From: Lawsonibacter sp. | GTDB taxonomy: Bacteria > Bacillota > Clostridia > Oscillospirales > Oscillospiraceae | Length of the DNA stretch: 6,286 bases | Assembly (NCBI GenBank): GCA_022798155.1 | Contig: JAAWLY010000128.1 | Location: 1-6,286, forward strand | Direction of reading: 5' to 3' | Part shown: piece after piece, positions 1 to 5,749 of the stretch | Layout: each line of letters opens with the position of its first letter | How positions within the stretch are numbered: position 1 is the stretch's first letter | Translations under genes and position numbers: made by a program | The notes under the pieces: generated by a model | The model's input: only the letters and a program-made list of their open reading frames with translations | What the model was told of the DNA's origin: nothing | The model's database searches: none

Positions 1-3
1 TTC

Positions 4-80
4 CTTGAAATACATCCAGTATTCCTGCGTCAAATTGGCTTCGTCTGGCGAAAAAATTCCTCGCCGTTGGGCACATTTCC
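4..80 (-). repeat. Interspersed intergenic repeat, copy 1 (may run past the left edge)
   Basis: Read on the minus strand, this segment matches 2579-2654 on the plus strand. The strongest block is 24 nt long (27 down to 4 here, 2631-2654 there). It starts CAGGAATAC and ends TGTATTTCAAG in both copies, with only the four central bases different (20 of 24 identical). Upstream, GGAA, TGC and GCGAG recur at matching positions with about one base of length difference. The other end lies next to the window edge, so the element's true extent is unknown. I see no conserved reading frame shared by the copies, which argues for a noncoding repeat. Confidence 0.6.
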
Positions 81-81
81 A

Positions 82-119
82 TTTTTCAAACCGCGCCTAG
101 TTTTTCAAACAAGCCCTAA
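82..119. repeat. 19-bp imperfect tandem duplication
   Basis: Positions 82-100 and 101-119 are adjacent 19-mers. Each begins TTTTTCAAAC and has CCTA at positions 15-18 of the unit, giving 14 of 19 identical bases. No function is visible. Confidence 0.55.
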
Positions 120-255
120 TCTGCGCATAGAGCCATTCACATTAAAAGGTGTTTTTGTGACTATTTACGAATCTGCTGCGGATAATTTAGCGGCAGTCCT
201 AAAGCTCCGGAAAACTCACAGCAGCCAGTTGATACCATCGCTTGCCATAATAAAT

Positions 256-302
256 CACCCCACTTGTTTTTCAGTATACCATACTGTCTAACAAATGGGG
301 TG
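256..302 (-). terminator. Long hairpin downstream of the symporter; terminator or insertion-sequence end
   Basis: Arms 256-268 and 290-302 pair at 12 of 13 positions (CACCCC pairs with GGGGTG). A second stem, CAGTAT at 272-277 with ATACTG at 281-286, sits inside across a three-base loop. On the minus strand it begins about 30 nt after the symporter stop and is followed by ATTTATTAT rather than a clean U run, so it would be an atypical intrinsic terminator. The minus strand from 309 reads TGAACTGCACCCC and then TTAGACA, which resembles the termini of some IS3-family elements as I remember them. No transposase fragment is recognisable beside it. Confidence 0.45.
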
Positions 303-331
303 CAGTTCACATCCAACCGCCCTTTTGGCTC

Positions 332-1537
332 TTAGGCATGGGAGCTGTCGGTTTGCTGGATGTTGTGCTTGTTGGCGTAGCCGGTGAGGATGAGGGTGAG
401 GGCGCCGTCGCCGGTAACGTTGCAGGCGGTGCCGAAGCTGTCCTGAAGGGCGAAGATGGCCAGCATCAGGCCGGTGCCGGCGTCCTCAAAGCCCAGCACG
501 CTGAGAATCAGACCCAGGGAGGCCACCACCGTGCCGCCAGGGACACCGGGGGCGCCGATGGCAAAGACGGCCAGCAGCACACAGAACAGCACCATGGTGC
601 CGGGGGCGGGCAGCTTGCCGTAGAGCACCTGGGAAACCGTCATGCAGAAAAAGACCTCTGTCAGTACCGAGCCGCACAGATGGATGTTGGCGAACAGGGG
701 AACGCCGAAGTCCACCATGTCAGAGCGCAGATTCTTGCTCTTGTGGGCGCACTGGAGGGCCACGGCCAGGGTAGCGGCGGAGGACATGGTGCCCACGGCG
801 GTGAGATAGGCCGGACCGTAGTGTTTGACGACCTCAATCCCCGACCGGCCCGAATAGGCCCCAGCCGCGCCGTAGAGAACGGCCAGCCAGATGTAGTGGC
901 CAATCATCACAATGACAATGGCGATGAGAAAGACGGGCAGCTGCTTGGTGATGGAGCCGTTCCAGCCCAACTGATAGAAGGTAGCGGCGATGAAGAAGGG
1001 CAGGATGGGGATGACAACCTTCTGCACGATGTCCAGCACGATGTTCTGGAACTCCTCCAGCACAGCGGTGATGGTCTTTGCCCTGGTCCACACCGCGGCC
1101 AGCCCCAGAAGGACGGAGAAAACCAGGGCGCTCATCACCGGCATGATCTGGGGGATGGCCAGCTCAAAGGGGACGGGCAGACCGGCCACCTCCTCTGCGG
1201 CGGCGGCAATGTTCAGATGGGGGATGATGGCGTAGCCCGCGCCCATGGACATGAGGGCGGCCAGCACCGAGCTGACGTAGGCGATGATAATGGCCACCCC
1301 CAGCATCTTGGTGGCGTTGCTGCCCAGCTTGGTGATGGAGGGAGCGATGAAGCCGATGATGATAAGGGGGACGCAGAAGTTGATAATCTGGCCCAGGATG
1401 TATTTGGCGGTGCCGATAACGTTGACCACCGCTCCGGCAAAGGGGAGGGCGCTCTCCTGGGGGATGAGCAGGCCCAGCACGGCGCCAGCGATTACGCCGA
1501 TCAGCAGGCGCAGGGGCAGGTTTCCGGATTTTTTCAT
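332..1537 (-). CDS. Dicarboxylate/amino acid:cation symporter (DAACS) family transporter, atypical binding residues
   Basis: This 401-aa integral membrane protein is a secondary transporter of the glutamate/dicarboxylate symporter fold, which imports organic acids or amino acids by cation coupling. Family landmarks appear in order: a serine-rich HP1 tip (SSAAT, residues 252-256), a TM7 segment (PLFANIHLCGS, 280-290), a glycine/proline-rich HP2 (GAPGVPGG, 328-335), and TM8 ending in NVTGD (373-377). Two positions are unusual. The TM7 motif NMDGT of GltPh-type carriers aligns with HLCGS (286-290), which loses the Asn and Asp that bind sodium. The TM8 arginine that holds acidic side chains aligns with Gly369. 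The substrate is therefore probably not aspartate or glutamate. I chose the start at 1537 because GAAAGGAG lies 6 nt upstream; an in-frame ATG at 1564 would add nine residues but lacks this site. mntP lies 83 nt upstream on the same strand. Confidence 0.9.
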   Translation of the reverse strand: MKKSGNLPLRLLIGVIAGAVLGLLIPQESALPFAGAVVNVIGTAKYILGQIINFCVPLIIIGFIAPSITKLGSNATKMLGVAIIIAYVSSVLAALMSMGAGYAIIPHLNIAAAAEEVAGLPVPFELAIPQIMPVMSALVFSVLLGLAAVWTRAKTITAVLEEFQNIVLDIVQKVVIPILPFFIAATFYQLGWNGSITKQLPVFLIAIVIVMIGHYIWLAVLYGAAGAYSGRSGIEVVKHYGPAYLTAVGTMSSAATLAVALQCAHKSKNLRSDMVDFGVPLFANIHLCGSVLTEVFFCMTVSQVLYGKLPAPGTMVLFCVLLAVFAIGAPGVPGGTVVASLGLILSVLGFEDAGTGLMLAIFALQDSFGTACNVTGDGALTLILTGYANKHNIQQTDSSHA

Positions 1538-1581
1538 AAATAGCTCCTTTCTTTTACAACACACGGCAAAGAATATAGCCC

Positions 1582-1610
1582 ATCATAGCATATTATGGCA
1601 GGAAAAGCAA
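1582..1610 (-). promoter_or_regulatory. Candidate sigma-A promoter for the symporter
   Basis: On the minus strand, TTGCTT (1605-1610) and TATGAT (1582-1587) are separated by 17 bp, and TG one base before the -10 box gives an extended -10. It sits in the 83-bp gap after mntP, so the symporter may be transcribed independently of the riboswitch-controlled gene. The -35 box matches the consensus only in its TTG. Confidence 0.5.
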
Positions 1611-1620
1611 ATTTGTGCTT

Positions 1621-2184
1621 TCAGGCCAGCAGGGTGTGCTCCACCAGGATCTTAACCCCCATTCCCATCAGCACCAGTCCCCCGGCCAGCTCCGCCCGAC
1701 TTTTGAAGCGGCTGCCAAAGACGGCGCCCACCTTTACCCCCGCCGCGGACAGGGCGAAGGTAGTCACACCAATGAAGGCCACAGCGGCCGCGATGTTGTC
1801 CACTTGGAGGAAGGCGAAGGTGACCCCCACCGCCAGGGCGTCGATGGAGGTGGCCACCGCCAGGGGGAGCATGGCCCGGGGTGAGAAGGAGCAGTCCAGC
1901 TCTTCTGCCTCGCCCCCCCAGGACTCCCGCACCATGTTGAAGCCGATGAGCCCCAGCAGTAGAAAGGCGACCCAGTGGTCCACTGAGACAATCATCTCCT
2001 GGAAGCGCACCCCCAGCAGCCAGCCCGCCAGGGGCATCCCGGCCTGGAATGCGCCAAACCAGATCCCGCAGGTCAGGCAGTGGACCGGCCGGGGCCGGCC
2101 GGTGGACAGCCCCTTACAGATGGACACGGCAAAGGCGTCCATGGACAGGCTGACTGCGATGATAAACAATTCGTACAGCTGCAT
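1621..2184 (-). CDS. mntP: Manganese efflux pump MntP
   Basis: This 187-aa protein has the usual length of MntP, a six-helix inner-membrane exporter that removes excess Mn2+ from the cytoplasm. The family's two internally repeated motifs are clear: SMDAFAVS at residues 14-21 and SIDALAVG at 113-120, whose aspartates (D16 and D115) lie in membrane helices and belong to the presumed Mn2+ pathway. Other hydrophobic helices are visible around residues 40-58, 70-84, 131-149 and 166-183. The start at 2184 is chosen because GGGAGGG lies just upstream. The open frame extends further upstream only through the riboswitch leader, which is not coding. The Mn2+ riboswitch directly upstream independently supports the assignment. 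Confidence 0.95.
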   Translation of the reverse strand: MQLYELFIIAVSLSMDAFAVSICKGLSTGRPRPVHCLTCGIWFGAFQAGMPLAGWLLGVRFQEMIVSVDHWVAFLLLGLIGFNMVRESWGGEAEELDCSFSPRAMLPLAVATSIDALAVGVTFAFLQVDNIAAAVAFIGVTTFALSAAGVKVGAVFGSRFKSRAELAGGLVLMGMGVKILVEHTLLA

Positions 2185-2204
2185 AAAATCCCTCCCAAAC
2201 AGTA

Positions 2205-2245
2205 TAAGAAAAGAGACCCGCCTGTCTCCGGGACAGGCAAGTCTC
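2205..2245 (-). terminator. Intrinsic terminator forming the riboswitch expression platform
   Basis: On the minus strand, a 14-bp stem pairs 2245-2232 with 2226-2213 (GAGAC with GTCTC, GCCTGTC with GACAGGC, two G-U pairs between) and is followed by TTTTCTTAT. Its 5' arm includes 2241-2237, the 3' strand of the aptamer's P1 helix. The two structures are therefore mutually exclusive: Mn2+-stabilised P1 should block the terminator and allow transcription of mntP. Confidence 0.9.
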
Positions 2246-2324
2246 GTCGTTTCAGGCCCGGCCAGAAGGAAACCCTTCAGTGTGTTGACCGGGCCGCGCC
2301 CGAAGGCGCCGGCTACTCCCTTAC
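2237..2324 (-). ncRNA. yybP-ykoY manganese riboswitch aptamer
   Basis: The minus strand carries the conserved words of this class in order: AAGGGAGTAGC (2322-2312), GTCAACA (2289-2283) and GACGAGAC (2248-2241). P1 can form from GTAAG (2324-2320) and CTTGC (2241-2237). A GCGCC-TTCG-GGCGC hairpin and a 7-bp stem, GGCCCGG (2295-2289) with CCGGGCC (2261-2255), build the two legs, and a GAAGG/CCTTC stem closes the second. Members of this class sense Mn2+ and commonly control mntP-type exporters. The 3' end overlaps a terminator, which indicates transcriptional control of the ON type. The mntP start is 53 nt downstream. Confidence 0.93.
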
Positions 2325-2334
2325 TGTAAGCGCC

Positions 2335-2363
2335 AGTGTAGCACAAAACAACGTCCCTGTCAA
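2335..2363 (-). promoter_or_regulatory. Sigma-A promoter of the riboswitch-mntP transcript
   Basis: On the minus strand, TTGACA (2363-2358) and TACACT (2340-2335) are separated by exactly 17 bp. The -35 is perfect and the -10 matches 4 of 6. Transcription would begin near 2328, a few bases before the aptamer, so the leader is essentially the riboswitch. A strong constitutive promoter with control left to the leader fits this riboswitch class. Confidence 0.85.
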
Positions 2364-2494
2364 CTTTATTACGCAGCGAAGGGAAACATAGCCAGAAGTC
2401 AAAACTAATTTCCAGTAAATCAGGATAATCAGCAAACTAACCAAACTATCCCTACCATTTTGGGACTGTATTACAACAAATAGTTTTCTGACCC

Positions 2495-2628
2495 ATCTTT
2501 TGCTTTGCCAACCAGTCCAATAATATGCGCAAATGAAAAACAAAAAGAGACATGGTCTCTAAGAAGCTGTACCATCGCGGAAGTATGCAGATTTGCGAGA
2601 GAAAATTGTCGTTGGCAAGGCAAAAAAT
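2495..2628. repeat. Long imperfect inverted repeat
   Basis: 2495-2512 (minus strand GTTGGCAAAGCAAAAGAT) and 2611-2628 (plus strand GTTGGCAAGGCAAAAAAT) match at 16 of 18. The inner ATTTGCG words at 2534-2528 (minus) and 2591-2597 (plus) match exactly, and the centre is the perfect AGAGAC/GTCTCT hairpin at 2546-2560. Spacing between the outer and inner words differs by 2 nt, and the left and right halves are unequal in length around the centre. It reads as a degenerate palindromic element rather than a simple terminator. Confidence 0.55.
2536..2560 (-). terminator. Intrinsic terminator candidate downstream of the response regulator
   Basis: On the minus strand, AGAGAC-CAT-GTCTCT (2560-2546) is followed directly by TTTTTGTTTTT. 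The stem is only 6 bp, but the U-rich tail is long. It lies about 200 nt past the response-regulator stop and could end the kinase-regulator transcript before it reaches the mntP promoter. Confidence 0.55.
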
Positions 2629-2654
2629 CCCAGGAATACGTTGTGTATTTCAAG
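2579..2654 (+). repeat. Interspersed intergenic repeat, copy 2
   Basis: This is the plus-strand counterpart of the segment at 4-80. The final 24 nt (2631-2654) share CAGGAATAC and TGTATTTCAAG with it at identical spacing, and weaker similarity (about 13 of 21) is seen at the start, through GGAA, TGC and GCGAG. Its 5' part also forms the right arm of the inverted repeat at 2495-2628. Confidence 0.6.
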
Positions 2655-2759
2655 ATTTTTTAACGACGCCAAGGGCGATTTTGGCCGGAAAGATCGTGCT
2701 GAGGCGATTGGTACGGCTTTTAATTTCCAACGCACCCGCGCCGCCCGGAAGGCCGGGGT

Positions 2760-3467
2760 TCAATCGTCCAGCATCCGGTAGCCGATGCCCAGCTCCGTGT
2801 GGATGTATTTGGGCTCAGAGGGGTTTTCCTTCAGCTTCCGGCGGATATTGGCCATGTTCACCCGCAGGATCTGATTGCTGCCGGTTCCGCCGTAAGGGCC
2901 CCAGATGTGCTCCAGAATAAAGTCGTAGGTGAGTACTTTCCCGGCGTGGATGGCCAGTAGCTCGATGATTTTAAACTCGTTCTGGGTAAAGTGGATCTCC
3001 TCTCCCCCCAGCAGAATCTGGTGCTTGGCCAGGTCAATGGTCAGGTCCTTGATCTGGTACACATCCCGCTGGATGCCCTGACTCAGCTTCATCCGCTCGG
3101 CCCGGCGCAGGGCAGAGCGAATCCGGGCCAGCAGCTCTGACACGCCAAAGGGCTTTACCACATAGTCGTCCGCCCCCATGTCCAGCGCCCGCACCTTCTC
3201 CGACTCCCGGTCCCGGGCGGAGATGATAAAGATGGGCACCTCTCGGGGCAGGTCCCGCAGCTGGGAGAGTATATCCAGTCCGTCCAGGTCGGGCAGGCCT
3301 AAGTCCAGCAGCACCAGGTCTGGGCCGTGGGAGAAGAACAGGGACAGCCCCTCCTTCCCCGTGAAGGCCGGGATGGCCCGGTAGTCGCTGGCGGTCAGGG
3401 CCCGGCTGATAAAATTGCTGATGGCCCGGTCGTCCTCAATTATGAGAATGGTCTGTTTTTCGCTCAT
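2760..3467 (-). CDS. OmpR/PhoB-type response regulator, KdpE-like
   Basis: This 235-aa cytoplasmic DNA-binding regulator is phosphorylated by the kinase encoded just upstream. The receiver domain (about residues 5-120) has the acidic pocket E11/D12, phospho-acceptor D55 in LLDLGLPD, the switch serine S83 and invariant lysine K105 in VKPFG. The winged-helix output domain (about 136-233) ends with the typical LGIGYRM. Among OmpR-family proteins it most resembles KdpE, for example in the receiver start and the output-domain words NIRRKL and YIHTELGIGYRM. KdpE normally activates kdpFABC potassium-uptake genes, none of which are in this window, so the real target is unknown. The start at 3467 is chosen for GGAGGAGG just upstream; longer in-frame starts run back into the kinase gene. 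The gap to the kinase is 29 nt, which indicates co-transcription. Confidence 0.93.
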   Translation of the reverse strand: MSEKQTILIIEDDRAISNFISRALTASDYRAIPAFTGKEGLSLFFSHGPDLVLLDLGLPDLDGLDILSQLRDLPREVPIFIISARDRESEKVRALDMGADDYVVKPFGVSELLARIRSALRRAERMKLSQGIQRDVYQIKDLTIDLAKHQILLGGEEIHFTQNEFKIIELLAIHAGKVLTYDFILEHIWGPYGGTGSNQILRVNMANIRRKLKENPSEPKYIHTELGIGYRMLDD

Positions 3468-3496
3468 GGTTCCTCCTCCGTGTACGCCGCAGGGCC

Positions 3497-4660
3497 CTAC
3501 GTGCTCGCTCCCTCCGCGGGCAGGCCAAAGCGGAACACCGCCCCGCCCGACCAGTGGTTCTCTCCGGTAAAAAACCCGCCGTGGGCCTTGATGATGTTCT
3601 GGCACACCGACAGGCCGATGCCCATTCCCCGGGTGGCATCCCCCGACAGAGGTATGGCCCGGCCCGCCATGATGGCCTGCAGGACCTCTGGGGACAGCCC
3701 CCGGCCCCGGTCCCGCACCTCCACCACCGCCCAGTCCTCCTGGCGGTACAGGCTCAGGGTGATGTGTTCCTTGTCGCCGGAGTGGCGAATGGCGTTCTCC
3801 AGCAGGTTGACAATCACCTGTTTGATGAGCAGCGGGTCCATGGGCAGATACAGGATGTCTTCCGACAGCTTCAGCTCCACATGGCAGTCGGGAAACCGCC
3901 GCCGGGTGGTAAGCAGGGCGTCTCCCGCCACCTCCTCCAGCATCTCCTCCCGCTTCTTTAGGGGCATGGTGCCGTCCTGCACCCGAGTAACCGACAGCAG
4001 ATTCTCCACCATGACAATCAGGCTGTCAGCGTCCTGCTTGATGTCACTGAGCATGGCCAGGTTCTTGGGGGATACCTCCGGGCTGGACAGCAGCACCGAC
4101 GCCGCCCCGGAGATGGCGGTGAGGGGGGTGCGCAGGTCGTGGGACACCGCCCGGAGGATGCTCTCCCGGATGGAAATCCGCTCAGACTGCAGCTGGATGG
4201 CTGCCTTCTCCGCGTTCAGCTTCTCGTTCTGCTCGTAGAGGGCCTTGGCCTTCTTCTCCCGGCGCACCGCCTCGGTGGCCTGCTTTTTCACCCGGGCGGT
4301 GAGGGCGCAGATGACGCAGGAGATGGCCACCATGGACAGCATGGCCACCGGATAGCCCGTGCGGCTGAGAGAGAAGACCTCGTAGGGCTCCATAAAATAG
4401 ACATTGATGCACAGCGCCCCGATGATAGAGGCGGCGATGCCATAGAAATATCCGGAGGTGAGCAGCGAGATCAGGGCCACCGCAAGCACAAAAACCAGGG
4501 CGGAGTTGTTCTCCCCCCCGGTGTGGCTGATGAGGATACTGCTGGCGTAGTAGGCGCCGCAGAGAAACACCGCCATTACCCCGATATTCCTGGGGATGTG
4601 GGGGATGCGGTGAAACTGGACGTCCAGCCAGCGGTATACTTCCCGAGCCTGCTGCTTCAT
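3497..4660 (-). CDS. Membrane sensor histidine kinase, short KdpD-like (DUF4118, HisKA, HATPase)
   Basis: This 387-aa kinase autophosphorylates on histidine and passes the phosphate to the downstream regulator. Four membrane segments (about residues 27-46, 53-69, 72-90, 105-121) form a DUF4118-type sensor; NVYFMEPYEVFS (86-97) resembles the conserved loop of KdpD. A charged helical linker (123-165) leads to the HisKA domain with H174 in SHDLRTPL. The ATPase domain has the N-box NLLENAIRHSG (285-295), DRGRG (317-321) and GMGIGL (345-350), so it looks catalytically intact. Full-length KdpD has about 890 residues; here the N-terminal KdpD and universal-stress-type domains, which respond to potassium-linked signals, are absent. 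The stimulus may therefore differ from classical KdpD. The start at 4660 has GGGAGG 7 nt upstream. It is the first gene of the kinase-regulator pair and is divergent from the GH25 gene. Confidence 0.92.
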   Translation of the reverse strand: MKQQAREVYRWLDVQFHRIPHIPRNIGVMAVFLCGAYYASSILISHTGGENNSALVFVLAVALISLLTSGYFYGIAASIIGALCINVYFMEPYEVFSLSRTGYPVAMLSMVAISCVICALTARVKKQATEAVRREKKAKALYEQNEKLNAEKAAIQLQSERISIRESILRAVSHDLRTPLTAISGAASVLLSSPEVSPKNLAMLSDIKQDADSLIVMVENLLSVTRVQDGTMPLKKREEMLEEVAGDALLTTRRRFPDCHVELKLSEDILYLPMDPLLIKQVIVNLLENAIRHSGDKEHITLSLYRQEDWAVVEVRDRGRGLSPEVLQAIMAGRAIPLSGDATRGMGIGLSVCQNIIKAHGGFFTGENHWSGGAVFRFGLPAEGAST

Positions 4661-4689
4661 GGCGCCGCCTCCCTTGTAAAATCTTTCTT

Positions 4690-4718
4690 ATTATAACAAA
4701 TATCCGGCCAAAGGTAAA
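4690..4718 (-). promoter_or_regulatory. Sigma-A promoter for the kinase-regulator operon
   Basis: On the minus strand, TTTACC (4718-4713) and a perfect TATAAT (4695-4690) are separated by 17 bp, about 30 nt before the kinase start codon. The -35 box lies only 15 bp from the -35 box of the divergent GH25 promoter, so a regulator bound between them could affect both genes. Confidence 0.7.
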
Positions 4719-4733
4719 GGGCCCCTCTTTTTA

Positions 4734-4762
4734 TTGCGTTCCTGCTCTGTCTGTGTTAAAAT
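4734..4762 (+). promoter_or_regulatory. Candidate sigma-A promoter for the GH25 gene
   Basis: TTGCGT (4734-4739) and TAAAAT (4757-4762) are separated by 17 bp, with the ribosome-binding site AAGGAG at 4785-4790 and the start codon at 4798. The -35 matches only in TTG, but the -10 is 5 of 6 and the spacing is ideal. Confidence 0.6.
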
Positions 4763-4797
4763 AGAGAAAACCGTCGAAACAGGGAAGGAGTGGGACT

Positions 4798-5745
4798 ATG
4801 AACGAATATCCGCCCGAGCGGGAGGACCAGCAGCCCCAAATTTCGGAGCACCAGCCATCCCAGCCTCGCCCCCGCAGACAGCCGCCGCCCCGCCGCAGCT
4901 GGACGGATCGGCTCCCGCTGATCTTTTCCGCCGCCGCCATGGTGCTGGCCGGAGCGGCCCTCTTTTTTGTCCTGCGGGGGGACAAGCCCCCGGAGGAGCC
5001 ACCGCCCCCGGAAGAGCCCGTCACCTTCCAGTACCGGGACCAGACCATGACCCCTCTGGAGGGAATGCCCACCAACTCCTACGACCGCTCCGCCTTTGTC
5101 AAAGACGAAAAGGGCCGGCTGGTTTATGAGAAGGACGGAAAACGGGCCAAAACCGGGATCGACGTCTCGGTCTACCAAGGGGAGATCGACTGGCCAGCGG
5201 TGGCCGCCGACGGAATTGAATTTGCCATCCTCCGCTTGGGCTACCGGGGCTACACCGAAGGGGGCCTGTTCCTGGACCAGACCTTCGAGCAGAACATCCG
5301 CGGCGCTCTGGACGCCGGCCTGGAGGTGGGCGTCTACTTCTTCTCCCAGGCCATCACCCCCACCGAGGCAGAGGCGGAGGCCGCCTATGTGCTCAACGCT
5401 CTGGAGGGGTACAATGTCACCTACCCCGTCACCTTCGACTGGGAGCCCATCGCCTCTGGCAATGGCGCCCGCACCGATAATCTGGATGGCAGCACCCTCA
5501 CCCAGTGCGCCGCCGCCTTCTGCCGGAAAATCAGCGCGGCGGGCTACCAGGCGGCGGTCTACTTCAATCAGGACTCCGGCTACCTGCGCTACGACCTGCG
5601 GGAGTTTTCCGAGCATGTCCTGTGGCTGGCGGAATATGATATCAAGCCGGATTTTTACTACCACTTCGACCTGTGGCAGTACTCCCACACCGGAACGGTG
5701 GCGGGCATCGAGGGGTCTGTGGATCTGGACCTGGACCTGCGCTGA
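4798..5745 (+). CDS. Membrane-anchored GH25 muramidase (lysozyme-like)
   Basis: This 315-aa protein is predicted to cleave the MurNAc-GlcNAc bond of peptidoglycan at the outer face of the membrane. Residues 1-38 are a cytoplasmic tail rich in proline, glutamine and arginine. One hydrophobic helix (about 40-59) follows without a signal-peptidase site, so it is probably a type II membrane anchor. A short Pro/Glu-rich stretch (64-74) and a linker lead to the GH25 domain (about 119-315). That domain starts GIDVSVYQGEIDW (120-132, Asp122) and has the family's acidic pair in VTFDWEP (D214, E216), followed by LWLAEY (275-280) and WQYS (293-296). The usual GH25 acidic residues are all visible, so it should be active. 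No cell-wall-binding repeats are present; retention depends on the anchor. AAGGAG 7 nt upstream supports the start. It is divergent from the kinase operon, and a role in growth-linked wall remodelling is an inference. Confidence 0.92.
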   Translation: MNEYPPEREDQQPQISEHQPSQPRPRRQPPPRRSWTDRLPLIFSAAAMVLAGAALFFVLRGDKPPEEPPPPEEPVTFQYRDQTMTPLEGMPTNSYDRSAFVKDEKGRLVYEKDGKRAKTGIDVSVYQGEIDWPAVAADGIEFAILRLGYRGYTEGGLFLDQTFEQNIRGALDAGLEVGVYFFSQAITPTEAEAEAAYVLNALEGYNVTYPVTFDWEPIASGNGARTDNLDGSTLTQCAAAFCRKISAAGYQAAVYFNQDSGYLRYDLREFSEHVLWLAEYDIKPDFYYHFDLWQYSHTGTVAGIEGSVDLDLDLR

Positions 5746-5749
5746 AACC

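Larger units (their letters stand above)
1..331. other. AT-rich intergenic stretch without a convincing gene
   Basis: This stretch is clearly less GC-rich than the genes to its right. The open frames here are short and resemble no family I know. It holds three structures that are listed separately: a copy of an interspersed repeat at 4-80 (minus orientation), a 19-bp tandem duplication at 82-119, and a large hairpin at 256-302. Two minus-strand frames stay open from about position 80 to the left edge, so a coding fragment that continues outside the window cannot be excluded. Confidence 0.6.
2364..2759. other. AT-rich intergenic spacer with inverted repeats
   Basis: This spacer lies between the mntP promoter and the response-regulator stop. 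The short open frames in it (such as minus 2471-2653) cross hairpins and repeats and resemble nothing known. The left part, to about 2560, is notably AT-rich. It contains a terminator-like hairpin (2536-2560), the arms of a long imperfect inverted repeat (2495-2628) and the second copy of the left-end repeat (2579-2654). I see no gene. Confidence 0.6.

Noticed and set aside
67..291. 74-codon plus-strand open frame in the left spacer
   Set aside because: It crosses the tandem duplication and most of the hairpin, lacks a good ribosome-binding site and resembles no family.
164..331. Frame that stays open for about 56 codons after the symporter stop, suggesting readthrough or a C-terminal extension
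   Set aside because: The symporter already ends at the usual length for its family, and the downstream frame runs through the hairpin with no recognisable protein similarity.
338..1543. Plus-strand open frame of 401 codons opposite the symporter
   Set aside because: Its product is a low-complexity Gly/Asp/His/Gln-rich chain typical of the antisense frame of a GC-rich membrane protein gene; there is no ribosome-binding site or family resemblance, and the minus strand clearly encodes the transporter.
2185..2346. 54-residue N-terminal extension of MntP in the same frame
   Set aside because: The extension is the riboswitch and terminator read as protein; the start at 2184 has a strong ribosome-binding site and gives the normal MntP length.
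2313..2543. 76-codon minus-strand open frame upstream of mntP
   Set aside because: It covers the mntP promoter and the start of the riboswitch and has no ribosome-binding site or known family.
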